Of a DNA stretch of 47,090 bases, positions 26,318 through 34,253 are shown piece after piece. A program made the translations under genes and the position numbers. Source of the DNA: Solirubrobacteraceae bacterium. Its GTDB lineage: Bacteria; Actinomycetota; Thermoleophilia; Solirubrobacterales; Solirubrobacteraceae. The stretch's first letter is position 1, and each line of letters starts with the position of its first letter. The DNA lies in assembly GCA_029263125.1 (NCBI GenBank), contig JAJCYD010000025.1, positions 1 through 47,090 of the forward strand, given 5' to 3'. Below the pieces are notes generated by a model that had not been told where the DNA came from, ran no database searches, and was given only the letters and a program-made list of their open reading frames with translations.

Positions 26318-27480
26318 AGCCGAGCCGCCGCCTGGACCGCATCCCGCCGTACCTCTTCGCCGAGCTCGAGCGCAAGATCACCGCCAAGAAGGCGCAGGGC
26401 ATCGACGTCATCTCACTGGGGATCGGCGACCCCGACCGCCCGACCCCCGCGCTCGTCGTCGAGGCGATGCAGGAGGCGGTCACCGAGCCCGAGACCCACC
26501 GCTATCCCTCAAACCGCGGCCGCAAGGACTTCCGTGAGGCGGTGTCGGACTTCTACATGCGCCGCTTCGACGTCGAGCTCGATCCCGAGACGGAGATCAT
26601 GCCGGCGATCGGCGCGAAGGAGTGCATCTTCAACCTCAGCCTCGCGTTCCTGGATCCAGGCGACGCGGCGCTGTCTGCCGATCCGGGCTACCCGGTGTAC
26701 ACGAGCGGACCGATCATCGCGGGCGCCGATCCAGTGCTTATGGCGCTGCGCGCCGAGCACGGCTTCACACCCGATCTCGGCGCGATCTCCGATGCCGACC
26801 GGGCGCGCGCGAAGCTCATGTTCTTCAACTATCCGAACAACCCGACGGGCGCGGTCGTGCGTCCCGGGTTCTTCGAGCAGGCCGTCAACTACTGCGCCGG
26901 CACCGACATCCTCGCCGTGTCCGACAACGCCTACTCCGAGACGACCTACGACGGATATCGCGCGCCGTCGTTCCTCGCGACGCCCGGCGCCAAGGACGTC
27001 GGCGTCGAGGTCTTCTCATGGTCCAAGGGCTACAACATGACCGGCTGGCGCTGCGCGGCGATCGTCGGCAACGCCGAGGCGATCGAGCACTACTGGCGGC
27101 TGAAGACGAACATCGACTCCGGCCTCTTCGAGGCTGTACAACTCGCGGGGATCGCGGCGCTCAGCCCGGACGCCGACGGCGACAAGCTGGAGATGAACGC
27201 GCTCTACACCCGCCGGCGCGACCTCGTCGTCGACGCGCTGCGCGAGATCGGGGTCGACGTGACGCCGCCGAAGGCCACGATCTACGTGTGGGCGCCGATC
27301 CCGGCGAGCTTTGACAGCTCCGCCGCCTACTGCGAGCACGTGCTCGAGGAGGCCGGCGTCGTGATCTCCCCCGGCGGGGCGTACGGACCCAACGGCGAGG
27401 GCTTCTTCCGCATCTCGCTGACCACGCCCGACGACCGCCTGCTGGAAGCCGTCAAGCGCCTGGGCGCGCTCGCCGGCTGA
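26314..27480 (+). CDS. dapL: LL-diaminopimelate aminotransferase (DapL-like)
   Basis: A 388-residue fold-type I PLP aminotransferase. N-terminal RIPPYLFAELERKI and VISLGIGDPDRPTP, then FFNYPNNPTGAVV, SDNAYSETTYDG and the PLP lysine K238 in SWSKGYNMTGWR. These features match DapL enzymes, which convert tetrahydrodipicolinate to LL-DAP in one step and bypass succinylation. Position directly after dapF (GTGA overlap) supports that role. Other class I aminotransferases share these motifs, so substrate specificity is inferred. No acyl-pathway genes (dapD, dapE) are seen in the window. Confidence 0.85.
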   Translation: MKPSRRLDRIPPYLFAELERKITAKKAQGIDVISLGIGDPDRPTPALVVEAMQEAVTEPETHRYPSNRGRKDFREAVSDFYMRRFDVELDPETEIMPAIGAKECIFNLSLAFLDPGDAALSADPGYPVYTSGPIIAGADPVLMALRAEHGFTPDLGAISDADRARAKLMFFNYPNNPTGAVVRPGFFEQAVNYCAGTDILAVSDNAYSETTYDGYRAPSFLATPGAKDVGVEVFSWSKGYNMTGWRCAAIVGNAEAIEHYWRLKTNIDSGLFEAVQLAGIAALSPDADGDKLEMNALYTRRRDLVVDALREIGVDVTPPKATIYVWAPIPASFDSSAAYCEHVLEEAGVVISPGGAYGPNGEGFFRISLTTPDDRLLEAVKRLGALAG

Positions 27481-27534
27481 AACGCCCGCCGCCGGGCCGC
27501 GGACGGATCTCACACAGGCGCGCTGTGGTGCGGC

Positions 27535-27540
27535 TACGCT
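27535..27540 (+). promoter_or_regulatory. -10 box (TACGCT) of the 27551 gene
   Basis: TACGCT, 10 nt before the GTG at 27551. Confidence 0.4.
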
Positions 27541-27550
27541 CGCCTTCACC

Positions 27551-28636
27551 GTGTCCAAGCACAAGCAGAAGGCCGACAGGACAGCGCCGCAGGAACCAAA
27601 GCCAGGACTGTTCGCCTCGCTGGGCAACGGGGCCAAGTGGCTGGGCGGCATCGTCGTCGTGGCACTCGTTGGCGCGCTCGTGCCGTTGGTCGTCGGCCGG
27701 CTGTCCGGGCCCGAGGAGCTCGGCGCCAAGCTCGACAAGGTGGGAGTCCGCGTGCCTGTCACGCTGGCGCAGTTCAAGGCCAGCCGGGTCGACCGGCCCG
27801 CATCCTTTGAGGGCGAGCGCCGGACGTTGCGCCTCGTCGCGGCCGTCGCCCTCGAGACAGCTGACGACGACTCCACCGCGCAGTCCAGCGATCGTCGAGC
27901 GGTCGAAGAGCCGGTGACCCCGGTAGAGCCTCCTCCTCCTCCGACGACGGGCACCACCGTCCCGCCGACCCCGTCGACCGTCCCTGACACCGCAACGACG
28001 CCCGAGCGCGACAGCGAGGACGCGATCCCGAACACGGCCACGACCTCGGACGGCACGGGCGACCCGGTCGTCACTCCGCGACTGCGCCCCGGCGCGGTCG
28101 CGAGCCTGAGCGCGGGCATCACCCAGGCGGTTCAGGCCGCGCCGTCTCCGATCACCCTGCCGGGACCCTGCCTCGAGAACCCGCTTGACGAGGAGTGCGG
28201 GCTCAACACGCTGCAGATTCAGATGGGCGTGGTCAACGCCGACGGCGTCGCCACATCTGTGTCTCCCGCGAAGGCCGAGCGCCGGCTGACAGCGATCTTC
28301 GCTGCCACGCGCACGCGCCCCGCGCGATCGGATCCGTCAAAGCGGGAGCTGATCGGCATCACCGTCGACTTCAACGTCCAGCTGACGGGCTTTCGCGGAC
28401 AGACCGTCGACATTCGCTGGGAGCTGCTGACCAACGGCGGCGACGCGGAGGTTCCGCGCGCGCTGTCGGGCCGCGAGCGCGTCCTGCTGCTCAAGGGCCA
28501 GGCAGACAAGGACACCGCGGGCGACGAGTTCTGGGTGCCGATGCCCAAGGCCAAGGGGCCGTACATCATCCGCGTCGGCGTCTACAACCAGGACAACACG
28601 CGCCTGGACTTCGCCGTGACCGAGCCGTTCACCTGA
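27551..28636 (+). CDS. Membrane-anchored protein of unknown function
   Basis: A 361-residue protein, not recognised. A basic N-terminus is followed by one transmembrane segment (about 31-49, WLGGIVVVALVGALVPLVV). A short ordered part follows, then a Pro/Thr-rich linker (about 120-170, with TPVEPPPPPTTGTT). The C-terminal part (about 200-361) alternates beta-like segments, e.g. LIGITVDFNVQLTGFRG, DIRWELLTNGG and YIIRVGVYNQDNTRL. The end resembles beta-sandwich domains used for binding at the cell surface, but that is only an impression. A disulfide is possible between the two cysteines in PGPCLENPLDEECG. It stands alone between dapL and a convergent membrane gene. Confidence 0.7.
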   Translation: MSKHKQKADRTAPQEPKPGLFASLGNGAKWLGGIVVVALVGALVPLVVGRLSGPEELGAKLDKVGVRVPVTLAQFKASRVDRPASFEGERRTLRLVAAVALETADDDSTAQSSDRRAVEEPVTPVEPPPPPTTGTTVPPTPSTVPDTATTPERDSEDAIPNTATTSDGTGDPVVTPRLRPGAVASLSAGITQAVQAAPSPITLPGPCLENPLDEECGLNTLQIQMGVVNADGVATSVSPAKAERRLTAIFAATRTRPARSDPSKRELIGITVDFNVQLTGFRGQTVDIRWELLTNGGDAEVPRALSGRERVLLLKGQADKDTAGDEFWVPMPKAKGPYIIRVGVYNQDNTRLDFAVTEPFT

Positions 28637-28644
28637 TCCGGGCG

Positions 28645-29181
28645 TCAGCCCGCGCGTGCGGCGGCCCCGTCGCTTCCTGCTCGCAGCCCGGCGACGATGC
28701 TCCACAGTCCGACCAGCGCGATCAACGCCGCGTACGTGTCCGCGCGGCCGAGCACCTCAACCCAGTAGCGGTCGAGGGTATAGAAGAGCCCGAGCAGGAG
28801 GATCGCCCCGCCCACGCCGAAGAGGTCGACGAGGAAGCCGCGGCGCTGAAGCAGCGCGCCCAGCAGCGCGCACAGGCCGAGCGCGGCGATGTAGGCAGCC
28901 TGCGCGCGCACGTTGAGGTCGCGGTTCTCGGCGAGGAACGCGACGACCGCGCCGAAGGGGACGAAGACGACGGCGGTAGCCCAATAGCCCCCGAGGCGGC
29001 CACCCACGAGCGCCGCCGCAAGGTAGGCGAGGCCGGCGAACAGCGGCGTATAGAAGAAGCCCAGCGGACCGGAGCCGACAGCCAGCTGCAGGACGAGCGC
29101 GCCGGCCAGTAGCGCGCCGCCCTGGCGCAGACGCACGGCGCGTGGCTGGACGCGGGCCGCGGTTGTCGATGGCGCTGCCAC
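28645..29181 (-). CDS. Small multi-pass membrane protein, unknown function
   Basis: A 178-residue, strongly hydrophobic protein with about five to six predicted membrane spans, e.g. GGALLAGALVLQLAVG, GLAYLAAALVGG, TAVVFVPFGAVVAFL and GVGGAILLLGLFYTL. The middle has a polar NRDLNVRAQ loop. The build resembles small bacterial membrane proteins of unknown role; no motif is recognised. The GTG at 29181 lies 9 nt after a TAGGCT box. It converges with the 27551 gene and diverges from the DM13 genes. Confidence 0.75.
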   Translation of the reverse strand: MAAPSTTAARVQPRAVRLRQGGALLAGALVLQLAVGSGPLGFFYTPLFAGLAYLAAALVGGRLGGYWATAVVFVPFGAVVAFLAENRDLNVRAQAAYIAALGLCALLGALLQRRGFLVDLFGVGGAILLLGLFYTLDRYWVEVLGRADTYAALIALVGLWSIVAGLRAGSDGAAARAG

Positions 29182-29190
29182 AGCGGCCGA

Positions 29191-29196
29191 AGCCTA
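29191..29196 (-). promoter_or_regulatory. -10 box (TAGGCT) of the 29181 gene
   Basis: Minus-strand TAGGCT, 9 nt before the GTG at 29181. Confidence 0.45.
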
Positions 29197-29271
29197 GGGC
29201 CCCGCGGTGACGAAAGGATGAACCGCCCCGCTGTTCGCGCCATGTAATGGGTGCCTGCGAGCCTGGCGCCC

Positions 29272-29715
29272 ATGCTCCTGATTCGCAGCATCGCCATCGC
29301 GCTCTCGCTTGCCGTGGCGATGGTCGCCTTCGGCCCCGCAGCTCAGGGCACCGCGAAGAAGCGTGCGGCCAAGAACGTCGAGCTGCTCAAGGGCTCGGTG
29401 CGAAACGGCGACTCGCGCCACCCCGCCAGCGGCCGCGCCGCCGTCATCAAGACCACGAAGGGCAGGCGCCTGCTGACGGTCCGCAACCTCAAGCTCCGGC
29501 CCGCGGGCGCGGTGCGGGTGTACCTCGTCCCGCGCAAGGTGCGTGGCAGCAGGATCGGCAAGGACTTCAAGAACCTCGGCAAGCTCAAGGGCAACCGCGG
29601 CAATCAGAAGTACACGATCCCCCGCAGCGTCGACCTGCGCAAGTACAACACCGTGATCTTCTGGTGCGTGCCATTCACCCAGACGCTCGGGCGAGTCAAC
29701 CTCAGACGCTCGTGA
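29272..29715 (+). CDS. Secreted DM13-domain protein
   Basis: A 147-residue protein with a signal peptide (MLLIRSIAIALSLAVAMVAF, then AAQGTA) and a DM13 domain: GSVRNGDSRHPASGRAAVIK, VRVYLVP, LGKLKGNRGNQKYTIP and NTVIFWCVPF with C132. DM13 domains are proposed to take part in electron transfer through this conserved cysteine; the evidence is bioinformatic. A GTG at 29251 would add seven residues; ATG 29272 gives a cleaner signal peptide. No clear -10 box was found at the usual distance. The stop overlaps the start of a second DM13 gene. Confidence 0.8.
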   Translation: MLLIRSIAIALSLAVAMVAFGPAAQGTAKKRAAKNVELLKGSVRNGDSRHPASGRAAVIKTTKGRRLLTVRNLKLRPAGAVRVYLVPRKVRGSRIGKDFKNLGKLKGNRGNQKYTIPRSVDLRKYNTVIFWCVPFTQTLGRVNLRRS

Positions 29716-30572
29716 CCCTGCTGTCGAAACTGCTCGCGCCCCTGGCCGTCATCGCGACGCTCGCGGCGGGCACGTGGTTCTGGGGCGGCGTGGTGGCGCC
29801 CGGATACACGAGCGCGGTCGTCCTCGTCGCGGCGTGGTTCGTGCTGTGCAGCGTGCTGTTCGGGCGCGCCGGCAAGGCCCGGCCCGAGCTTCGCTGGTGG
29901 CTGCGCGGCACGTTCCTCGCCTGCTCTGCGGTCTCGCTGGTCGCGTTCTACATGACGTCGCTGCGCGACACGGTCGTCAACGAGACGCTGCCTGACGCAG
30001 TGCCAGCCAGCCAGCTCGCCTCAGAGCCAGGCGACCTCGACCCCCTCGCTCCGCAGCCCGAGCCAGGCGACGAGGAGGACCGGGACGCATCCGAGCCGGC
30101 CGAGGAGCCCACGAAGGCCGCGAAGTCGAGCCGGACCGAAGCTTCGACGGCCGCGAAGCCCAAGCCATCGGCGACGACCACGTCGCCTGCCGCCAAGCCC
30201 AAGCCCGCGGCAAGTCCTCCGCCCCCGCCACCGCCCGCGCCCGCGGCGAACGTCGTCGAGCGCATCGGCGCGGTCCAGCCGACGTCGCACAGCGCCAAGG
30301 GCACCGCGCGCGTCGTGAAGCTCGCCTCCGGCGGGCGCACGCTGACGCTCAGCGACGGCTTCGAGGTCGATCCCGGCCCGGAGATTCGCGTCTACCTGGC
30401 GACGGACGCGAGCGCTCAGACCTTCAAGGATCTCGGCAAGCTCAAGGGCTCAAAGGGCGACCAGCGCTATGACATCCCGGACGGCCTGGATCTCGACGCC
30501 TACGACACGGTCGTCCTCTACTGCCTGCCGTTCACCGTGTCGGTGGCCAAGGCCGATCTGCGGCGCGCCTGA
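29712..30572 (+). CDS. Membrane protein with C-terminal DM13 domain
   Basis: A 286-residue protein with about three transmembrane segments near the N-terminus (10-30, 33-52 and 66-83). A long disordered Pro/Ala/Lys linker follows (about 100-178, with a poly-Pro run), then a DM13 domain (about 180-286). The domain contains SHSAKGTARVVKL, IRVYLAT, LGKLKGSKGDQRYDIP and DTVVLYCLPF with C271. It is a paralogue of the upstream protein: LGKLKG and the Y-x-IP and C-x-PF elements match. The GTG start overlaps the preceding stop (GTGA), so the two are made together: one free in the exterior, one tethered to the membrane. Confidence 0.82.
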   Translation: MTLLSKLLAPLAVIATLAAGTWFWGGVVAPGYTSAVVLVAAWFVLCSVLFGRAGKARPELRWWLRGTFLACSAVSLVAFYMTSLRDTVVNETLPDAVPASQLASEPGDLDPLAPQPEPGDEEDRDASEPAEEPTKAAKSSRTEASTAAKPKPSATTTSPAAKPKPAASPPPPPPPAPAANVVERIGAVQPTSHSAKGTARVVKLASGGRTLTLSDGFEVDPGPEIRVYLATDASAQTFKDLGKLKGSKGDQRYDIPDGLDLDAYDTVVLYCLPFTVSVAKADLRRA

Positions 30573-30580
30573 CCGGCGAT

Positions 30581-30605
30581 CGGGGTTTGAATCCCCGGCC
30601 CCTCC
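30581..30605 (+). other. tRNA 3'-end-like hairpin (T-arm plus acceptor-like tail)
   Basis: CGGGG-TTTGAAT-CCCCG forms a perfect 5-bp stem with a 7-nt loop like a T-arm (G57, A58 and T60 positions fit; C56 is T). The tail GCCCCTC-C has the length of an acceptor 3' strand. No D-arm, anticodon arm or matching 5' acceptor strand (GAGGGGC) lies in the 80 nt upstream, so it is not a tRNA gene. It may be a tRNA-end remnant or simply a hairpin after the DM13 operon. Confidence 0.35.
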
Positions 30606-30620
30606 GGACCGCCGCGGGGC

Positions 30621-30626
30621 TAGACT
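30621..30626 (+). promoter_or_regulatory. -10 box (TAGACT) of hflX
   Basis: TAGACT, 7 nt before the ATG at 30634; it supports this start over the longer open frame. Confidence 0.5.
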
Positions 30627-30633
30627 CGAACGC

Positions 30634-31974
30634 ATGCAACGAAGCCGAAACGGCCGCATCGGCGAAGCCAGGTCAGGTAACGAGATCGACGCCGGACGCC
30701 CCAAGCAGCGGGCGTTCTGCATCGCCGCGCTGGAGGCGGGCGACGATCTCTCCGAGCTGCACGAGCTGCTGCGCACGGCGGGCGTCGCGGTTGTCGGGCA
30801 GATCGTCCAGCATCTCGACCAGCCGCATCCGAACACCTACATCGGGCCGGGCAAGCTCGCCGAGGTCAAGGAAGCCGCCAAGGCCGCGGACGCCAACGTC
30901 GTCGTCTGCGACGACGAGCTCAGCCCGCGCCAGGAGCGAAACCTCGAGGAGGGCCTGGGCATGCCGGTCGTCGACCGCACGTCGGTGATCCTCGACATCT
31001 TCGCCGGCCACGCCCACTCAGCCGAGGGCAAGCTGCAGGTCGAGCTCGCGCAGCTGGAGTACAACATGGCTCGCATGCGCGGGCTGTGGACGCACCTCGA
31101 GCGCCTCGGTGCGAGCGCGGCGGCCCCCGGCATCGGCGCGCGCGGACCGGGCGAGTCGCAGATCGAGACCGACCGCCGGCTGGCACGCAATCGCATCACC
31201 GCGCTGCGCCGCCGCCTGAAGGGCGTCAGCGCGTCGCGCGCGACGATGCGCGCCGAGCGAGAGCGCGCGCACCTGCCGCAGATCGCGCTCGCCGGCTACA
31301 CCAACGCCGGCAAGTCGACGCTGCTCAACCGCCTGACGGGCGCCGAGGTCGGCGTCCGCGACCGCCTCTTCCATACGCTGGACCCCACGACGCGCGAGCT
31401 GCGCATCCACGGCCGTCCCTACCTGCTGACCGACACCGTCGGCTTCATCCGCAAGCTGCCCCACCAGGTCGTCGACGCGTTCGCCGCAACGCTGCACGAG
31501 ACGCGCGAGGCGGACCTGATCCTGCACGTCATCGACGCTTCGGCGCCCGAGGCCGAGACGGCCGAGATGCTGCGCGCAGTCGACGAGGTGCTCGAATCCG
31601 TCGGCGCCGGCGACCAGCCGCGTCTGCTGGTGCTCAACAAGGCCGATGCGCTGGACGAGGAGCGCCGCGCGGAGCTCGGCTTCGCGCATCCCGACGGCGT
31701 CCTGATCTCGGCCGAGACGGGGGAGGGCATCGACGCGCTGGGCGACCGCATCGAGGAGGAGTTTCGCCGCACGCTGCGCTCGGTCGACCTGCTGCTGCCC
31801 TACGCCGACGGCGCCGCGCTGGCCGAGCTGCACGACGCGGCCGGCGACCTGCAGCGCGACGACACCGCCGACGGCGTGCGCATCCACGCCCGCCTGCCAG
31901 CCACGCTGGCCGAGCGCTACGCGCGCTACGCCGTCGATGCGGCCGGCGTGGGCGTCAACGGCGACGGCGGCTAG
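30634..31974 (+). CDS. hflX: HflX, ribosome-associated GTPase
   Basis: A 446-residue GTPase that splits or rescues stalled ribosomes in characterised bacteria. The N-terminal HflX domain has GQIVQHLDQPHPNTYIGPGK, VVCDDELSPRQERNLE and VVDRTSVILDIFA. The middle helix segment has ARGPGESQIETDRR. The G domain has G1 GYTNAGKSTL, the switch I threonine region LDPTTRE, G3 DTVGF and G4 LNKAD. A short C-terminal domain follows. dut starts directly after the stop codon. miaA-hflX adjacency is common in bacteria; here dapF, dapL and envelope genes lie between. Confidence 0.95.
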   Translation: MQRSRNGRIGEARSGNEIDAGRPKQRAFCIAALEAGDDLSELHELLRTAGVAVVGQIVQHLDQPHPNTYIGPGKLAEVKEAAKAADANVVVCDDELSPRQERNLEEGLGMPVVDRTSVILDIFAGHAHSAEGKLQVELAQLEYNMARMRGLWTHLERLGASAAAPGIGARGPGESQIETDRRLARNRITALRRRLKGVSASRATMRAERERAHLPQIALAGYTNAGKSTLLNRLTGAEVGVRDRLFHTLDPTTRELRIHGRPYLLTDTVGFIRKLPHQVVDAFAATLHETREADLILHVIDASAPEAETAEMLRAVDEVLESVGAGDQPRLLVLNKADALDEERRAELGFAHPDGVLISAETGEGIDALGDRIEEEFRRTLRSVDLLLPYADGAALAELHDAAGDLQRDDTADGVRIHARLPATLAERYARYAVDAAGVGVNGDGG

Positions 31975-32409
31975 GTGCGGCTCGCCGTCGCGCTGCTGGA
32001 TCCGGCGGCGAGACTGCCGCTGCGCGCCCACGACGGCGACGCCGGCTATGACCTCTACGCGCTGCATGGCGCGACACTCGCACCGGGGATGCGAGCCAGG
32101 CTGCGCACCGGCATCGCGATCGCGTTGCCGCCCGGCCACGCCGGCCTCGTGCTGCCCCGGTCGGGTCTCGCCGCGCGCCACGGCATCGCGCTCGTCAACG
32201 CGCCGGGGCTGATCGACGCCGGTTACCGGGGTGAGATCGGAGTCCTGCTGCTGAACACCGACCGCGACAGCGCGTTCGAGGTCGCGGCGGGCGACCGGAT
32301 CGCCCAGCTCGTCGTCATCGCGGTCTGCGCCCTGGAGGTCATCGAGGTCCAGCAGCATGCCCCGACGCAGCGGGGCAGCGGCGGATTCGGATCAAGCGGC
32401 ACCTTGTGA
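31975..32409 (+). CDS. dut: dUTP diphosphatase
   Basis: A 144-residue trimeric-type dUTPase that hydrolyses dUTP to dUMP and keeps uracil out of DNA. All five motifs are visible in order: I AGYDLYA, II PRSGLA, III GLIDAGYRGEIGV, IV DRIAQLVV and V RGSGGFGSSG at the C-terminus, which closes over the active site. The GTG start lies directly after the hflX stop, so the two share a transcript. Confidence 0.95.
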   Translation: MRLAVALLDPAARLPLRAHDGDAGYDLYALHGATLAPGMRARLRTGIAIALPPGHAGLVLPRSGLAARHGIALVNAPGLIDAGYRGEIGVLLLNTDRDSAFEVAAGDRIAQLVVIAVCALEVIEVQQHAPTQRGSGGFGSSGTL

Positions 32410-32423
32410 GGCGCCCCAGCGCC

Positions 32424-32451
32424 GCCCGCCGCCGCGCTGGCGGCGGCGGGC
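32424..32451. terminator. 12-bp hairpin between convergent dut and osmoprotectant operon
   Basis: GCCCGCCGCCGC, loop GCTG, then GCGGCGGCGGGC: a perfect 12-bp stem with a 4-nt loop, 14 nt after dut and 15 nt after the convergent ABC operon. It can act in both directions. No T-run follows on either strand. Confidence 0.65.
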
Positions 32452-32466
32452 ACGCGCCTTCGGGGA

Positions 32467-33495
32467 CTACGTCGCGCCGGTGAAGCCGAAGTTCTTCAGG
32501 TAGTCGGCCGCCACCGCCTTGGGCTCCTCCTTGTCGAGGGCGACGCGGGCGTTGAGCTCCTGGAGGATGTCGTTGGTCATGTACTTCTGCACGTCGGTGA
32601 TGACCTTCTCGCCGTCGGGACCGAGCTTCTTGGCCGCCGAATCACGCACGGTGAAGCTGATGTTGTAGGGCGGGAACACGCCCTTGTCGTCGTCGAGGAC
32701 GACGAGGTCACCCTTCGCCAGGTCCCCGTCGGTCGTGAAGACGAACGCGACGTCGGCATCCCCATTGCGGAGGATCTGGTACGTGTTCTGGCCGGGCAGG
32801 AACTTCTTGAACTTGACGCCGTACGCCTTCTGGACGCCGAGCAGGCAGTCGGTGCGCTGACCGCACTCGGGGTAGCCGGTGATCGTGAGGTTCTTGGCCT
32901 CGTCGGCGAGGTCGGAGATCTTCGTCGGGTTGCCGAGCTTCTCGGCCGTCTTCTTCGTGACGGCGAGGCGGTAGGTGTTCTCAAACGGGGTCGGCGCCAG
33001 CGCCGTGATGTTGGCCTTCGCGTAGGCCGCCTTGGCATCCGCATAGGCCTGCTGCGGATCGCGTGGCACATCGGCGATCTTCACCTTGAAGAAGGATGTC
33101 AGCGAAGTGCCGGTGTACTCGGGGTAGGCGTCGATGTCGCCCTGCTTCAGCGATTTGTACGCCACGAGCTCAGAACCGAGGTTGAGGTCGGTCTTGACGG
33201 TGAAGCCCGCGGCCTGCAGCGCCTGCGCGTAGACCTCGCCGAGAATGAACTGCTCGGGGAAGTTCTTCGAACCGACCGTCAGCTTGGAGCCCGACGCTCC
33301 GTCCACCGGCTGGATCTTGTTGGCGGCCTTCTCGTCGTCGGAGAGCTCGCCGGGCTTGGCGGCTTCCGTCGACGTCGCGCCGCTCGCACTTGACGAGGAG
33401 GAGGAATCGTCGTCGTCGCCACAGGCGGAGACGGAGACGGAGAGGGCGAGCACGGCCAGCAGGCCGAGCAGGATGCGGTTGCTGAGGCGGATCAC
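32467..33495 (-). CDS. Osmoprotectant ABC transporter substrate-binding lipoprotein (OpuC type)
   Basis: A 342-residue lipoprotein with a signal peptide and lipobox ending at C25 (SVSAC). An acidic/serine-rich spacer and the OpuAC fold follow: LTVGSKNFPEQFILGEVYAQ, GDIDAYPEYTGTSL, YPECGQRTDCLLGV and GDADVAFVFTTDG. The SKNFTEQ-like and YTGT motifs are typical of binders of glycine betaine, choline or carnitine in OpuC/ProX-type systems; the exact ligand cannot be told. The GTG start overlaps the stop of the preceding permease gene (GTGA). It is the last gene of the four-gene operon. Confidence 0.92.
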   Translation of the reverse strand: MIRLSNRILLGLLAVLALSVSVSACGDDDDSSSSSSASGATSTEAAKPGELSDDEKAANKIQPVDGASGSKLTVGSKNFPEQFILGEVYAQALQAAGFTVKTDLNLGSELVAYKSLKQGDIDAYPEYTGTSLTSFFKVKIADVPRDPQQAYADAKAAYAKANITALAPTPFENTYRLAVTKKTAEKLGNPTKISDLADEAKNLTITGYPECGQRTDCLLGVQKAYGVKFKKFLPGQNTYQILRNGDADVAFVFTTDGDLAKGDLVVLDDDKGVFPPYNISFTVRDSAAKKLGPDGEKVITDVQKYMTNDILQELNARVALDKEEPKAVAADYLKNFGFTGAT

Positions 33496-34253
33496 GGGGA
33501 CTGAGCACTCCTTTGGGACGGGGGCCGAAAGCGCATCCTTCGGCGGTCGCCTTTGACGACCTTCAGGCCCTTTGGTGTGGAAAGTCGTTGTACACCGGCG
33601 AAGCCGGCGTCAGCTACCAGGGTCATGAGGGCGACGACGATCGCCGCCCCGATCGCACCGGTGAATCCGTAGACGTTGAGTGAGAGGATCGGGGTGCCGA
33701 GCGTCTCATAGCCGGCGAGCGGACCGATGATCGCGGTCGCCAGCACGTTGACCGACGACAGGCGGATGCCGCCGAAGATCGTCGGCAGCGCCAGTGGCAG
33801 CTCGATGGTGCGGATGATCTGGCCCTCGCTGAGCCCCTGGCCGCGCGCCGCATCGACGAGATCGCGATCGACCTGTCGCACGGCGACATACGTGTTCGTG
33901 AGAATCGGTGGGACCGCCAGCAGGATCAGCGCGAAGCAGAGGTTCGTGAAGCCGGTGCCGAGGAACGCGACGAAGAACGCGATGATCGCCAGCGACGGCA
34001 CGGCACGACCGATGTTCGACGTGCTCACCGCGATGAACTCGCCGCGGCCCTTGTGGCCCAGCACGAGGGCGATCGGCAGCGCGACCGCGATCGCGATCGC
34101 GACGGCGAGGCTGGATACGAGCAGGTGGTTGCCCGCCATGTGGCCGACCTCGTTGAGGCCGCCGACCTGGACGGTGCCGGCGCTGGATTCGCGGGCTTGG
34201 AAGATGAAGCGCACGCCATCGGTGAAGTCCGTGAGCGCCGACGCGAGGATCAC
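33492..34253 (-). CDS. Osmoprotectant ABC transporter permease 2
   Basis: A 253-residue BPD-type permease with about five to six membrane spans. The coupling loop has the EAA-like sequence VDAARGQGLSEGQIIRTIEL. Conserved segments include GRAVPSLAIIAFF, LAVPPILTNTYVAVRQVD and SSVNVLATAIIGPLAG, which match the OpuCB/OpuCD group. The GTG at 34253 overlaps the stop of permease 1; the frame stays open far upstream but only antisense to, or overlapping, permease 1. The C-terminus ends in a basic tail. Confidence 0.9.
   Translation of the reverse strand: MILASALTDFTDGVRFIFQARESSAGTVQVGGLNEVGHMAGNHLLVSSLAVAIAIAVALPIALVLGHKGRGEFIAVSTSNIGRAVPSLAIIAFFVAFLGTGFTNLCFALILLAVPPILTNTYVAVRQVDRDLVDAARGQGLSEGQIIRTIELPLALPTIFGGIRLSSVNVLATAIIGPLAGYETLGTPILSLNVYGFTGAIGAAIVVALMTLVADAGFAGVQRLSTPKGLKVVKGDRRRMRFRPPSQRSAQSP

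Noticed and set aside
30581-30605. A tRNA gene
   Set aside because: Only a T-arm and acceptor-like tail are present; no anticodon or D arm upstream. Kept only as a tRNA-like element.
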